Shown one piece after another: positions 8,826 to 15,858 of a DNA stretch of 64,000 nucleotides. The stretch covers positions 62,001 through 126,000 of the forward strand of contig JAJPKP010000070.1 in assembly GCA_021323675.1 (NCBI GenBank), written 5' to 3'. The notes beneath the pieces were generated by a model that did not search any database, was not told the origin of the DNA, and saw nothing but the letters and a program-made list of their open reading frames with translations. The DNA is from Pseudomonadota bacterium. Its GTDB lineage: Bacteria; Desulfobacterota; Binatia; Binatales; Binataceae. The translations under genes and the position numbers were made by a program. How positions within the stretch are numbered: position 1 is the stretch's first letter; each line of letters opens with the position of its first letter.

Positions 8826-8949
8826 GTTGCTCCGCCGCCCTCCGTGGTCCGATCGCCGCTCGCAGCGCCTCCGATCGCTGTCAGCGCGTTGTTTTCAGCC
8901 GGCGTTTCCAAGTAGCATCGCGAGAAACCGCTTGCGACGAGGATGGAAG

Positions 8950-9483
8950 ATGTCGCGACTGAGCATTCTCCCCGATGAAAGGCTGACCGGCGATCTCCGC
9001 CGCCAGGCCGAGGCCGCCGACAAAAGCGGAGCGGGCTCGACCGTTCTGCGCGTGCTGGGGCATCGCCCGGACATGATCGAGTCGTATTTCAAGTTCTACT
9101 ATCCGCTGCACAACGGCGGCATCGTCGATCCCGCCCTCAAAGAACTGGTGCGGCTCAGGATTGCGTCGCTCAACCAGTGCCTCACGTGAAGGAAGGCCCG
9201 CTTTCCGTCGGCGACGGAACGAGGACTGACCGAGGACAAAATCGCGCGGCTCGAAAATTACCGGACCGATCCCGTCTTCAGCGATCGCGAACGGCTCGCG
9301 ATCGAGTTCGGAGAAAAGCTCGCGCTCGACCATGCCTCCGCGGATGACGACTTCTTTCGCCGGATGCGCGCGCATTTCAGCGACGCGGAAATCGTCGAGA
9401 TCGGGATGGCGGCCGGGCAATATATCGGCTTTGGCCGCCTGCTGATGGTGCTGGACCTTGAGCGCGCGGTCTGCGAAATCTGA
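8950..9483 (+). CDS. AhpD-like (carboxymuconolactone decarboxylase fold) protein with in-frame UGA: probable selenoprotein, 177 aa
   Basis: The ATG at 8950 opens a frame that meets TGA at 9187-9189 and then continues in frame for 97 more codons to TGA 9481-9483. The segment before the first TGA reads V-R-L-R-I-A-S-L-N-Q-C-L-T-[UGA]: this is the AhpD-family redox motif C-x-x-C, with UGA in place of the second, peroxidatic cysteine. Read through, the motif is Cys77-x-x-Sec80, followed by the conserved 'ERGLTEDKIARL' and, downstream, 'IVEIGMAAGQYIGFGRLL' of the family. AhpD-like selenoproteins are known from metagenomic surveys. A histidine that often follows the motif (C-x-x-C-x-x-x-H) is not present. 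The hairpin 9203-9219 fits a SECIS. The gene is followed 30 nt later by a quinone oxidoreductase, suggesting a shared redox role. Confidence 0.88.
9203..9219 (+). promoter_or_regulatory. Candidate bacterial SECIS hairpin
   Basis: TTCCGTC (9203-9209) pairs perfectly with GACGGAA (9213-9219) around the loop GGC. The loop begins 20 nt after the UGA at 9187-9189, the same spacing as in the other candidate at 4649-4665, and it starts with G. This is the arrangement expected of a SelB-binding bacterial SECIS. Confidence 0.72.
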
Positions 9484-9513
9484 ATTCTCCAGCCATCCTC
9501 AAGGAGAACCGCG

Positions 9514-10476
9514 ATGAAAGCCGCCGTCTATTACGAAAACGGAACTCCCGATGTCTTCAAATACGAGGATGTTCCCGATCCCGAGTGCCATCCCAAGGGC
9601 GTTGTGATTCGGGTCGCGGCCGTCAGTATCGAGGGCGGCGACACGCTCAACCGATGGCGCGGACCGTTGGTCACGAAGCCGCACATCGTCGGCTATCAGG
9701 CCGGCGGTGAAATCGTCCAGGTCGGCTCCGAAGTAAAGCATCTGCGCGTCGGGCAGAAGGTCACCACGGTCTTCAACTACGGATCGCATGCCGAGCTGCG
9801 GGCGGTCCCGGCGCGCAACGCGTGGCCGGTGCCCGACGGCTTCGACATCAAGCTGGCATCCGCGGTTCCCGTGCCCTTCGGCACTGCCGACGATTGCCTG
9901 TTCGAGTTCGGCCATCTGAAGGCCGGCGAGACGGTGTTGATCCAGGCCGGCGCAAGCGGTGTCGGCGTCGCCGCAATTCAACTCGCCAGGCGCGCCGGCG
10001 CCAGGGTCATCGCGACCGCTTCCAGCGACGATCGCCTCGAACGGCTGAAGCCGCTCGGCATGGACCATGGCATCAACTACCGGCGCGATGACGTCGTGAA
10101 ATCGGTGATGAAGCTCACCGATCGCAAGGGCGTCGATCTCGTCGTCGATCCGGTCGGCGGCGCGACCCTCCAGAGCAGCATCCTGTCGCTCGCCTATCGC
10201 GGGCGAATCTCGATGGTCGGTGCGGCGGGGCGCGAGGCGATGACCGTGGACGTGTCGCCGCTGATGGCTGGAAATCGGTCGTTGACCGGTGTTTTTCTCG
10301 GCGCGGAGATCGCGACCGACCGGGCGCATACCATGATTCAGCGCCTCGTCGATGAAGCCGCGCGCGGCGAATTCAAGGTCGTGATCGACAAGACCTTTCC
10401 TCTCAAGGAAGCCGCCGCCGCCCACGCATATATCGAAAGCAGGCAGGCAGTCGGCAGGGTCCTGCTGATCCCGTGA
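9514..10476 (+). CDS. Zinc-independent quinone oxidoreductase (MDR superfamily), 320 aa
   Basis: A medium-chain dehydrogenase/reductase of the QOR type. The N-terminal GroES-like domain contains 'VGYQAGGEIVQVGSEV' and lacks the catalytic-zinc and structural-zinc cysteines. The cofactor motif A-G-A-S-G-V-G-V-A-A-I-Q-L-A is near residues 148-161, and 'ATASSDDRLERL' follows as the NADPH ribose-binding strand. Length is normal. It probably reduces quinones or enones with NADPH in the cytosol. A good ribosome-binding site (AAGGAG) precedes the ATG. It is 30 nt downstream of the AhpD-like selenoprotein gene and probably co-transcribed with it. Confidence 0.88.
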   Translation: MKAAVYYENGTPDVFKYEDVPDPECHPKGVVIRVAAVSIEGGDTLNRWRGPLVTKPHIVGYQAGGEIVQVGSEVKHLRVGQKVTTVFNYGSHAELRAVPARNAWPVPDGFDIKLASAVPVPFGTADDCLFEFGHLKAGETVLIQAGASGVGVAAIQLARRAGARVIATASSDDRLERLKPLGMDHGINYRRDDVVKSVMKLTDRKGVDLVVDPVGGATLQSSILSLAYRGRISMVGAAGREAMTVDVSPLMAGNRSLTGVFLGAEIATDRAHTMIQRLVDEAARGEFKVVIDKTFPLKEAAAAHAYIESRQAVGRVLLIP

Positions 10477-10543
10477 CGGCGCAAGCTGCCGCGCTTGTGT
10501 TCATTGCGCGGCGGCGAACCGCTCGGCCTTCATCGCGAGCCCT

Positions 10544-11401
10544 TCATAAGATGCGGCCCGGCCGTTGCTGGTTGCGTGATCGGGAATCGGCGTCCGGATT
10601 GGCCTGAATATCGAGCTCTCGCCTCTTCAGCGCCTGTTTGAATTCCTGCCGGCTTATCTGCAGGGTGGTGAGAAGCGGCTGGACCACGCGCTCTACAAAC
10701 ATCCGCGGGCTGATTCCCGCCCCCGAAGCGCGGAGTCTCTGGTTATAGTTCGGGATCAGATCGGCGCCCGGCATTTTGAAGTTCGAGAGGACTTCGGCCA
10801 GGTCGGCGATTGTCGGTTGCCGATCCTGCGCGAGTTCCAGCTCGATGATCGCGCGGTAAAATCCGCCGTGCGCTGCCTCATCGCGGCCGACCAGATGAAA
10901 CATCGCCTCCATTACCGTGTCGCCCGCGGCGCGCGCCTTGTCCTTCTGCAGCTTGTATGCGATGTACGTCGCTCCCTCCTGGAGCGCACCGTAGCACACC
11001 ATCTGGCGCGGAGTTTCGAACGGGAGCTTCCAGATTTTCGCGCAAATTCCCGCCTCCAGCGCATCGACTTCCGCTTTCGTCCGCAGCCCCGAGCGGCTCA
11101 AGTATTCGCGAAAAACCAGTCCATGCTTGGACTCCTCGAATGCCCAGCAGGTCTGGAACCACGCGATGCCGAATCGAGAGCGCACGAGCTCGAGGCCCTT
11201 CGAGCTGTAGTCCGGAACGTAAAGCTCCTCGGCGCAGAAGATCTCGACACATTCGGCGCTCGTTTCAGTCGCCTTCAAGGCATCGAGCGCGTCCCATGGG
11301 ACGTCATCGAAGACGCTCCAACGGCGTTTCTTCTCCGCGGTTTCCAGAAAATCAAGGTAGGTGCGATAAACACGATCGCGAATGTTTTGGGTTTCCGCCA
11401 C
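10544..11401 (-). CDS. Acyl-ACP desaturase-like ferritin-fold diiron protein, probable 3'-end frameshift
   Basis: A GTG start at 11401 gives 285 aa. Diiron ligands are visible as A-E-E-L-Y near residue 58, F-E-E-S-K-H near 91 (ExxH) and G-R-D-E-A-A-H near 170 (DExxH), the pattern of stearoyl-ACP desaturase-type (FA_desaturase_2) enzymes. These use O2 and ferredoxin to introduce a double bond into acyl chains. The annotated C-terminus (D-I-Q-A-N-P-D-A-D-S-R-S-R) looks unnatural. One base out of frame, the same strand reads I-F-R-P-I-R-T-P-I-P-D and ends A-M-K-A-E-R-F-A-A-A-Q with a stop at 10501-10503, so a single-base frameshift around 10590-10640 is likely. This may be a sequencing error or a recent mutation. 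Confidence 0.75.
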   Translation of the reverse strand: MAETQNIRDRVYRTYLDFLETAEKKRRWSVFDDVPWDALDALKATETSAECVEIFCAEELYVPDYSSKGLELVRSRFGIAWFQTCWAFEESKHGLVFREYLSRSGLRTKAEVDALEAGICAKIWKLPFETPRQMVCYGALQEGATYIAYKLQKDKARAAGDTVMEAMFHLVGRDEAAHGGFYRAIIELELAQDRQPTIADLAEVLSNFKMPGADLIPNYNQRLRASGAGISPRMFVERVVQPLLTTLQISRQEFKQALKRRELDIQANPDADSRSRNQQRPGRIL

Positions 11402-11467
11402 GCTTCACCTTATTTGGTCGCGACGTTTGAGAGATGGATTTAAGGCCGCGCCGCGACCGTGTGATGC

Positions 11468-11749
11468 TCAGGATCGCGCGGTCCGTTTTCCGGACTTGCC
11501 ATTGCGCAGCGATGGATCAGGTTCGATTCTTATAAGCTGCCCGTTGAGCAGACTGCCGTTCAACAGGCTGAACGCGACGGCGACATCCGAGAGTTCCGCC
11601 ATTTCGACAAAACCGAAGCCGCGGCAACGTCCCGTTATGCGATCGGTGACCGCCAGTGCGCTAACCACTTCTCCGGCACGCTCGAAATGTGCCATCAAGT
11701 CACGGCTGGTGACCGAACTGGCCAGGTTGCCAACATATACTTTGGGCAC
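11468..11749 (-). CDS. RRM-type RNA-binding protein, 93 aa
   Basis: The open frame extends further upstream, but a GTG at 11747-11749 preceded by GGAGG fits the normal start of this family. The protein then begins V-P-K-V-Y-V-G-N-L, which is RNP2. RNP1 is R-G-F-G-F-V-E-M. The single RNA-recognition motif fills residues 1-80, followed by a short basic tail (R-N-G-K-S-G-K-R). Bacterial RRM proteins of this size bind single-stranded RNA and are often cold-regulated. It is divergent from a second RRM gene 331 nt away, giving a head-to-head pair. Confidence 0.85.
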   Translation of the reverse strand: MPKVYVGNLASSVTSRDLMAHFERAGEVVSALAVTDRITGRCRGFGFVEMAELSDVAVAFSLLNGSLLNGQLIRIEPDPSLRNGKSGKRTARS

Positions 11750-12080
11750 TAAGAGACCTCCGACCTGTTTCAAGCAGTTCGGATTGTCCCGGCAAGCGAC
11801 GCGCAGTCGTCTGGGATGGACCGGATCCGAAGGCAAGCAACTACTCAAGTCTATTCTCCGCGCGTCAGGAAGTACACCAGGCAGCCGCCGCGGCGCTCGG
11901 AAGCGGCGCATTCGTGAGTCTGTCGAAGGATCTGACCCGCGCGGGGGGGGGGTATCTTATGTCCTGTGGAACGTGTAGCATAAAGACTCTCACGTTCGGA
12001 CGTTCCTTTCACTTCTACCCGGGAATGAGCCCGGGTTTTCTGTTTGGAGCCACCCGGCACAAACTATCGGAGGGCAAAAA
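11750..12080. other. 331-bp intergenic region between two divergent RRM genes
   Basis: No gene is visible here. The region holds a run of ten G at 11943-11952, a T/A-richer stretch (about 11953-11990) with a possible -10 element TAGCAT at 11977-11982 for the rightward gene, and an intrinsic-terminator-like hairpin at 12017-12036. The rightward RRM message would therefore have a leader of roughly 90 nt. A long leader is common for cold-induced RNA-binding proteins; its function here is inference. Confidence 0.5.
12017..12039 (+). terminator. Leader hairpin with U-tract (attenuator-like)
   Basis: ACCCGGG (12017-12023) and CCCGGGT (12030-12036) form a 7-bp stem with loop AATGAG, followed by TTTC. 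It has the form of an intrinsic terminator but lies in the leader, 42 nt before the RRM start codon. It could attenuate that gene or shield it from upstream transcription. Confidence 0.5.
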
Positions 12081-12401
12081 ATGCCCAGCAAATTGTACGT
12101 AGGCAATCTGGCCTACGCGGTCTCCAATGACGATCTCCATGAGCTCTTTTCCCAGGTCGGACAGGTGCAAAGCGCGGTCGTGATCACCGACAAATTCTCC
12201 GGACAATCGAAAGGCTTCGGCTTCGTCGAGATGACAACTGAAGAAGAAGTTGCCAACGCGATCCGGCAGTTCAACGACACCGAGCTCAAAGGCCGGAACA
12301 TCAAGGTGAATGAAGCAAAACCGCGCGAATCGAGCTTCGGCGGCGGCAACCGCGATCGAAACCGTGGCGGGGGCGCGGGCCGAGGCCGCAACCGCTGGTA
12401 A
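12081..12401 (+). CDS. RRM RNA-binding protein with Gly/Arg-rich tail, 106 aa
   Basis: An excellent ribosome-binding site (GGAGGG) precedes the ATG. RNP2 is K-L-Y-V-G-N-L at residues 4-10 and RNP1 is K-G-F-G-F-V-E-M at about 44-51. Residues 85-106 are an RGG-like tail (F-G-G-G-N-R-D-R-N-R-G-G-G), which strengthens RNA binding. The architecture is that of cyanobacterial/proteobacterial cold-inducible Rbp proteins. Expression is likely controlled through the leader, which carries a terminator-like hairpin. A 14-bp terminator hairpin follows the gene. Confidence 0.92.
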   Translation: MPSKLYVGNLAYAVSNDDLHELFSQVGQVQSAVVITDKFSGQSKGFGFVEMTTEEEVANAIRQFNDTELKGRNIKVNEAKPRESSFGGGNRDRNRGGGAGRGRNRW

Positions 12402-12440
12402 GCGCCACATCGATGCGCGATCGCATTTCGCGCTGATTGG

Positions 12441-12478
12441 GGTCTGGCGCTTCGCTCGCCGAAGCGCCGGACCGGCTT
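12441..12478 (+). terminator. Strong hairpin terminator after the RRM gene
   Basis: Bases 12441-12454 (GGTCTGGCGCTTCG) pair with 12460-12473 (CGAAGCGCCGGACC) in a 14-bp stem with one G-U wobble and the loop CTCGC. It is followed by GGCTTTTGG. It ends 40 nt after the RRM stop. Confidence 0.7.
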
Positions 12479-12526
12479 TTGGATGCGATTGCGCCGCGGG
12501 TCTCGTTCATCACCGAGGAAAAATGC

Positions 12527-12700
12527 ATGGATAAACGCCAGCGAGAACGTTCCCGCAGAGAGAAGCAACGCAACAAAGAGCAGCGTCGCGTGAAGCGCGC
12601 CGCGGAACGCCAGAAACGGACGCTCGAAGGCGGCAAAGACGCGGACCTCGACGGAATGGTTCCGGGACCGCAACCGGGCCAGATTATCGACTTGTCCTGA
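12527..12700 (+). CDS. Small highly charged protein, 57 aa
   Basis: ATG at 12527 follows a GAGGAA ribosome-binding site at 12515-12520. The first 38 residues are almost entirely Arg, Lys, Gln and Glu (M-D-K-R-Q-R-E-R-S-R-R-E-K-Q-R), predicting one long basic helix. The tail is M-V-P-G-P-Q-P-G-Q-I-I-D-L-S. It has no recognisable domain. The charge pattern suggests nucleic-acid or ribosome association, and its position just after an RRM gene agrees with that, but this is inference. The strong ribosome-binding site makes it likely to be a real gene. Confidence 0.65.
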   Translation: MDKRQRERSRREKQRNKEQRRVKRAAERQKRTLEGGKDADLDGMVPGPQPGQIIDLS

Positions 12701-12774
12701 ACTTTGTGCCGCTCCGCGTTGCGCGCTTTCGCGAGCGAGACCTCCATCGGCGCATCCCGTCGGCGCGCCGCGCC

Positions 12775-13857
12775 CTACCAGGCGTGGAAGGTCTCGATCG
12801 CGCGATACGGATTCGAGCACGGCGGGCCGCCCGCCACCTGGATCGCCGGCGGCCGCTTGAGTTCCATCACGATCGACGCGAACGTCATCGCGCTCGCCGG
12901 ATCGTCCGGCTTCGGGCGAACCGAGATGGGGTCGGAGCCGGCGCCGATCGACAACGCTGATTTGACTTCCTCAAGGGTCAGGGTTTTGCCGGAAGCCAGT
13001 CCGCATAGCGTCGTGTAACGATTGCGCGAATTTTCCTCGTCCCTGCGAATTCGGGTGCTGTCGATCGGATGGTTGGTGTGGACGAACGCCGGTGACGGCT
13101 CCGGCCACGGCACGGCGTTGACCAGCGTTGCGGATGCCTCAAAGCTGGCGAACGACGCCGGGTCGCCGATCATGTAATGCTGGCCGGAAGCGTGCCGCGG
13201 AGTGCGAATCCATTCGCCCGCTTCGGCTACGCTCCGAGTGGCAAGAATCTCGCGCATCACGCACGCGACCGGCAATCCGTCGGCGGCGCTCGGCAACTGC
13301 CACAGGGTATTCACGGCGACACCCACTCCCGCTTCATTCGCGCCGCAAAGTCCGATCATCCCGCAAATCGTAAGAACCGTGGCGCGCGGAGCGCCGCTTT
13401 CCGATATGACGATCATCGCCTGTCCGCCGTCGTGATAGGCGCGCAGGTCCATGTTTTGCCCGAGGATCGCCGCCGAGCCGGCGCGGGCGCGGCACGCGAT
13501 GACGCTGCAATGGTTCGGCGTGTCCCGCTTGCGCGGATAGCGCATCGTGCCGAACCACCATTCTTCGTCCATGAACTGAAAGGCCAGCGTTTCCTGAAGC
13601 GGCCGGCCGCTGCCCTCCGCGATTCCCTCGATCTCCTCGAGCAGCCGCGGCGTCCATCGCCGCATCGCATCCACGAAGCTCGTCTGGGCAAGGAAGGCCT
13701 CGATGAACTCGTCGGGATGTACTCCGAAGCGGAGGGTGAGACTCTCGCGCCACTGCTCGCGCACCCGCGCGATCGCGTCTCTTAGCGCTTCGCCGTGCCC
13801 CCGCCCTTGCATCCGCGGCGTGCCTGACAGCTCGATGATCGGAAACTGCGTCGACAC
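12775..13857 (-). CDS. C45-family autoproteolytic acyltransferase/hydrolase, 360 aa
   Basis: It resembles the acyl-CoA:6-aminopenicillanate acyltransferase family of Ntn hydrolases. The N-terminal part has 'GTPRMQGRGHGEALRDAI', the usual start of the family. The new N-terminal nucleophile is probably Cys117 in N-H-C-S-V-I-A-C, followed by 'AILGQNMDL', which is the standard sequence after the autocleavage site. Length fits. Members self-cleave and then transfer or hydrolyse acyl or amide groups, and most homologues have no known substrate. It is followed 15 nt before the start of the lipoprotein stop on the same strand, so the two may be co-transcribed. Confidence 0.82.
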   Translation of the reverse strand: MSTQFPIIELSGTPRMQGRGHGEALRDAIARVREQWRESLTLRFGVHPDEFIEAFLAQTSFVDAMRRWTPRLLEEIEGIAEGSGRPLQETLAFQFMDEEWWFGTMRYPRKRDTPNHCSVIACRARAGSAAILGQNMDLRAYHDGGQAMIVISESGAPRATVLTICGMIGLCGANEAGVGVAVNTLWQLPSAADGLPVACVMREILATRSVAEAGEWIRTPRHASGQHYMIGDPASFASFEASATLVNAVPWPEPSPAFVHTNHPIDSTRIRRDEENSRNRYTTLCGLASGKTLTLEEVKSALSIGAGSDPISVRPKPDDPASAMTFASIVMELKRPPAIQVAGGPPCSNPYRAIETFHAW

Positions 13858-13872
13858 GGGCGTTTGCTCTTG

Positions 13873-14292
13873 CTACTGCGCCGAAGGGGTGAAATGCACC
13901 GCCGTGCCGGCGCATTCGAAATAGCCGTTTTCCGTGTACGGCTCGATCACCGGCGCCTCGTCGTCAGGCACGAAATAAATCTGCGTGTTGACGATCGCGT
14001 CCACCTGGTCGCCGTACTTTCGGTTGGCCGCCGCTCTCAGTCCGTCCCCGTGCACCACCTGTCCGCTGGTTGAATCGGGAATATTGAAACAGTAGCCCTG
14101 CACGGGGCCGAGCCTGGTGTAGTCGGGATGGCCCTTCACCTTGTCGCGCGAGACAACCTGGATTTTCTTGATGTCCGCTCTGAGCTCATCCTGCTGTTGC
14201 TGCAGCCTGACGACATCCTGGTCGACCCGCTTTTCTTCCGCGCATCCCGAGAACATCGCCGCGATTGCCAAGGCAAGAACGATTCGCTTCAT
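13873..14292 (-). CDS. Putative lipoprotein, 139 aa
   Basis: Start at the ATG 14290-14292 (M-K-R-I-V-L-A-L-A-I-A) gives a lipoprotein signal with lipobox F-S-G-C at residues 15-18. The mature N-terminal part is a short charged coiled coil (V-V-R-L-Q-Q-Q-Q-D-E-L-R-A-D), and the rest is a small globular domain rich in Tyr and Asp. I do not recognise the domain. An in-frame ATG 36 nt upstream would bury the lipobox, so it is not chosen. The protein is probably anchored in the envelope. Confidence 0.72.
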   Translation of the reverse strand: MKRIVLALAIAAMFSGCAEEKRVDQDVVRLQQQQDELRADIKKIQVVSRDKVKGHPDYTRLGPVQGYCFNIPDSTSGQVVHGDGLRAAANRKYGDQVDAIVNTQIYFVPDDEAPVIEPYTENGYFECAGTAVHFTPSAQ

Positions 14293-14362
14293 CCAGTCGT
14301 GCGTAATCGACCGCACGGCGTAGGGCAAGACGGAAAAATGCGGCGGAAATCGCGGGATTCCG

Positions 14363-15193
14363 CTACCGTGCTTTGACGAAGTTCGGTTTGCGCTTCTCGA
14401 CGAACGCCCGCGCCGCTTCCTTATGATCTTCGGTGTTGAACGTCATCATCTCGTACGCGAGCGAGGCATCGAGGATCAGGTTCGCCTGCTGCTTGAGCCA
14501 CTTGTTTACGGAGAGCTTGCTCCATCGGATCGCCCATGTCGGACCGTCGGCCAGCTCCTGGGCAAGCGCGCGCGCCCGGGTCATCACCTCTTCGGGAGCG
14601 ACCGCGTAATTGACCATCCCGATACGTCCGGCCTCGGCGCCGCTGATGAAATTTCCGCGCATCAGGAACTCCTTGGCGCGATGCGGTCCGATCAGCAGCG
14701 GCCATATGACCGCGCCGCCGTCGCCCGCCACTATTCCCACTTTGACGTGGGTATCGGCGAAGCGGGCCTTTTCCGATGCCACCGTGATATCGCATAGCAG
14801 TGCGAGCGTGGCTCCCAGCCCGATCGCATCGCCATTGATCGCTCCGATAATTGGCTGCTCGACATCGAGCATGTTCTCGACCACGCGGCGGCCGTTCGAG
14901 GGCGCAATCGGGCCGCGTCCGCGCCCCTTGCCTTTTTTCTCTGGTCCTCCCGACAGACTGCCTTCCGCCATCCCCTTCACGTCGCCGCCCGCGCAGAAGG
15001 CGCGTCCCGCTCCGGTCAGGATGATTGCGTTGACGTCATGGTCCGCGCGCACATCCAGCCAGATCTGTTCGAGTTCATGATGAAGCGCATTGTGGACGGC
15101 GTTCAGGCGGTCGGGCCGGTTGATCGTGATGGTTGCGACGCGGTCCGCCACTTCGACTTTCAGGAACTCGTATTCGCTGTAATCGATCGCCAT
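14363..15193 (-). CDS. Enoyl-CoA hydratase/isomerase family protein, 276 aa
   Basis: A GGAGGGAA ribosome-binding site precedes the ATG at 15191-15193. The crotonase fold is shown by 'TITINRPDRLNAV', the oxyanion-hole motif 'AGRAFCAGGDVKGMAEG' and 'GAINGDAIGLGATLALLCD'. An inserted Lys/Gly/Arg loop (K-K-G-K-G-R-G-R-G) lies between them. The catalytic glutamates of true hydratases are not clear, so the enzyme could be a hydratase, isomerase or related CoA enzyme. It sits on the opposite strand just before the steroid locus and may act on CoA intermediates of that pathway (inference). Confidence 0.85.
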   Translation of the reverse strand: MAIDYSEYEFLKVEVADRVATITINRPDRLNAVHNALHHELEQIWLDVRADHDVNAIILTGAGRAFCAGGDVKGMAEGSLSGGPEKKGKGRGRGPIAPSNGRRVVENMLDVEQPIIGAINGDAIGLGATLALLCDITVASEKARFADTHVKVGIVAGDGGAVIWPLLIGPHRAKEFLMRGNFISGAEAGRIGMVNYAVAPEEVMTRARALAQELADGPTWAIRWSKLSVNKWLKQQANLILDASLAYEMMTFNTEDHKEAARAFVEKRKPNFVKAR

Positions 15194-15267
15194 GACCGTT
15201 TCCCTCCGGCATTGTTTGTAATCTGGCGAAAGGCCTTTCTCCGCGCGGGCCCGGAAATCCGGACCGC

Positions 15268-15675
15268 TCAGCCTGGCTGCTTGTCGAATTTCGGCAGATC
15301 GTCGCGCACCGGCGCCCACGGCGGCGCGCTCTTCAAGTACACCTGGAACATCGGCTTGAAGACAGAGGGATCGTCGAGGCTGCCGGCCTTGAGCGCGACC
15401 ATCGAGTCCATCGTGGATACCAGCGAGAGAATCGGCGAGCCGCAGCTGGGACAGAACGCGCGGCTGACCTTGCCGCCGCTGTCTCCCGTCACCTCATGAT
15501 GCTTGAGCTCTCCGGTGATGCGGAGCGCGGCCTTGGGCACCAGCATCACCGACGCCATCGCCGTGCCGGTCGAGTGCTGGCAGTCGCGGCAATAGCAGTT
15601 TCCGGCCATGATCGGATCGGCCGAGCATTCGTACCGCACCGCGCCGCAGGCGCATCCCCCGGTAATCGAAGCCAT
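15268..15675 (-). CDS. GFA-family (glutathione-dependent formaldehyde-activating-like) zinc protein, 135 aa
   Basis: The start at 15675 is preceded by AAGGAGGGAAG. Zinc-ligand cysteine pairs are visible: G-G-C-A-C-G-A-V near the N-terminus, C-Y-C-R-D-C in the middle, and F-C-P-S-C-G-S-P. This is the full Gfa/CENP-V set. Most such proteins do not act on formaldehyde and their substrates are unknown. It is divergent from the KshA-like gene across 183 nt that contain an inverted repeat. Confidence 0.88.
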   Translation of the reverse strand: MASITGGCACGAVRYECSADPIMAGNCYCRDCQHSTGTAMASVMLVPKAALRITGELKHHEVTGDSGGKVSRAFCPSCGSPILSLVSTMDSMVALKAGSLDDPSVFKPMFQVYLKSAPPWAPVRDDLPKFDKQPG

Positions 15676-15745
15676 CGCACTTCCCTCCTTACGCAACCAT
15701 CTCGCAACGGCCCTTGGATGGTCAACCTCGGGGCTCGGCACGATT

Positions 15746-15767
15746 CCATCGTCCAAAGAGACGATGG
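15746..15767. promoter_or_regulatory. Inverted repeat in the GFA/kshA divergent promoter region
   Basis: CCATCGTC (15746-15753) and GACGATGG (15760-15767) form a perfect 8-bp inverted repeat with 6-nt spacer CAAAGA. It lies about 90 nt upstream of the KshA-like start and about 70 nt from the GFA start, a good place for an operator. The regulator is unknown. Confidence 0.4.
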
Positions 15768-15858
15768 CGGAGTTTGGCCGCTGAAAATATAGATTTACGA
15801 GAAACGGATTGTGAGACCTCATCTGACCTTTCCCTGCCGGGGAGAGGGAGGAGCGATC

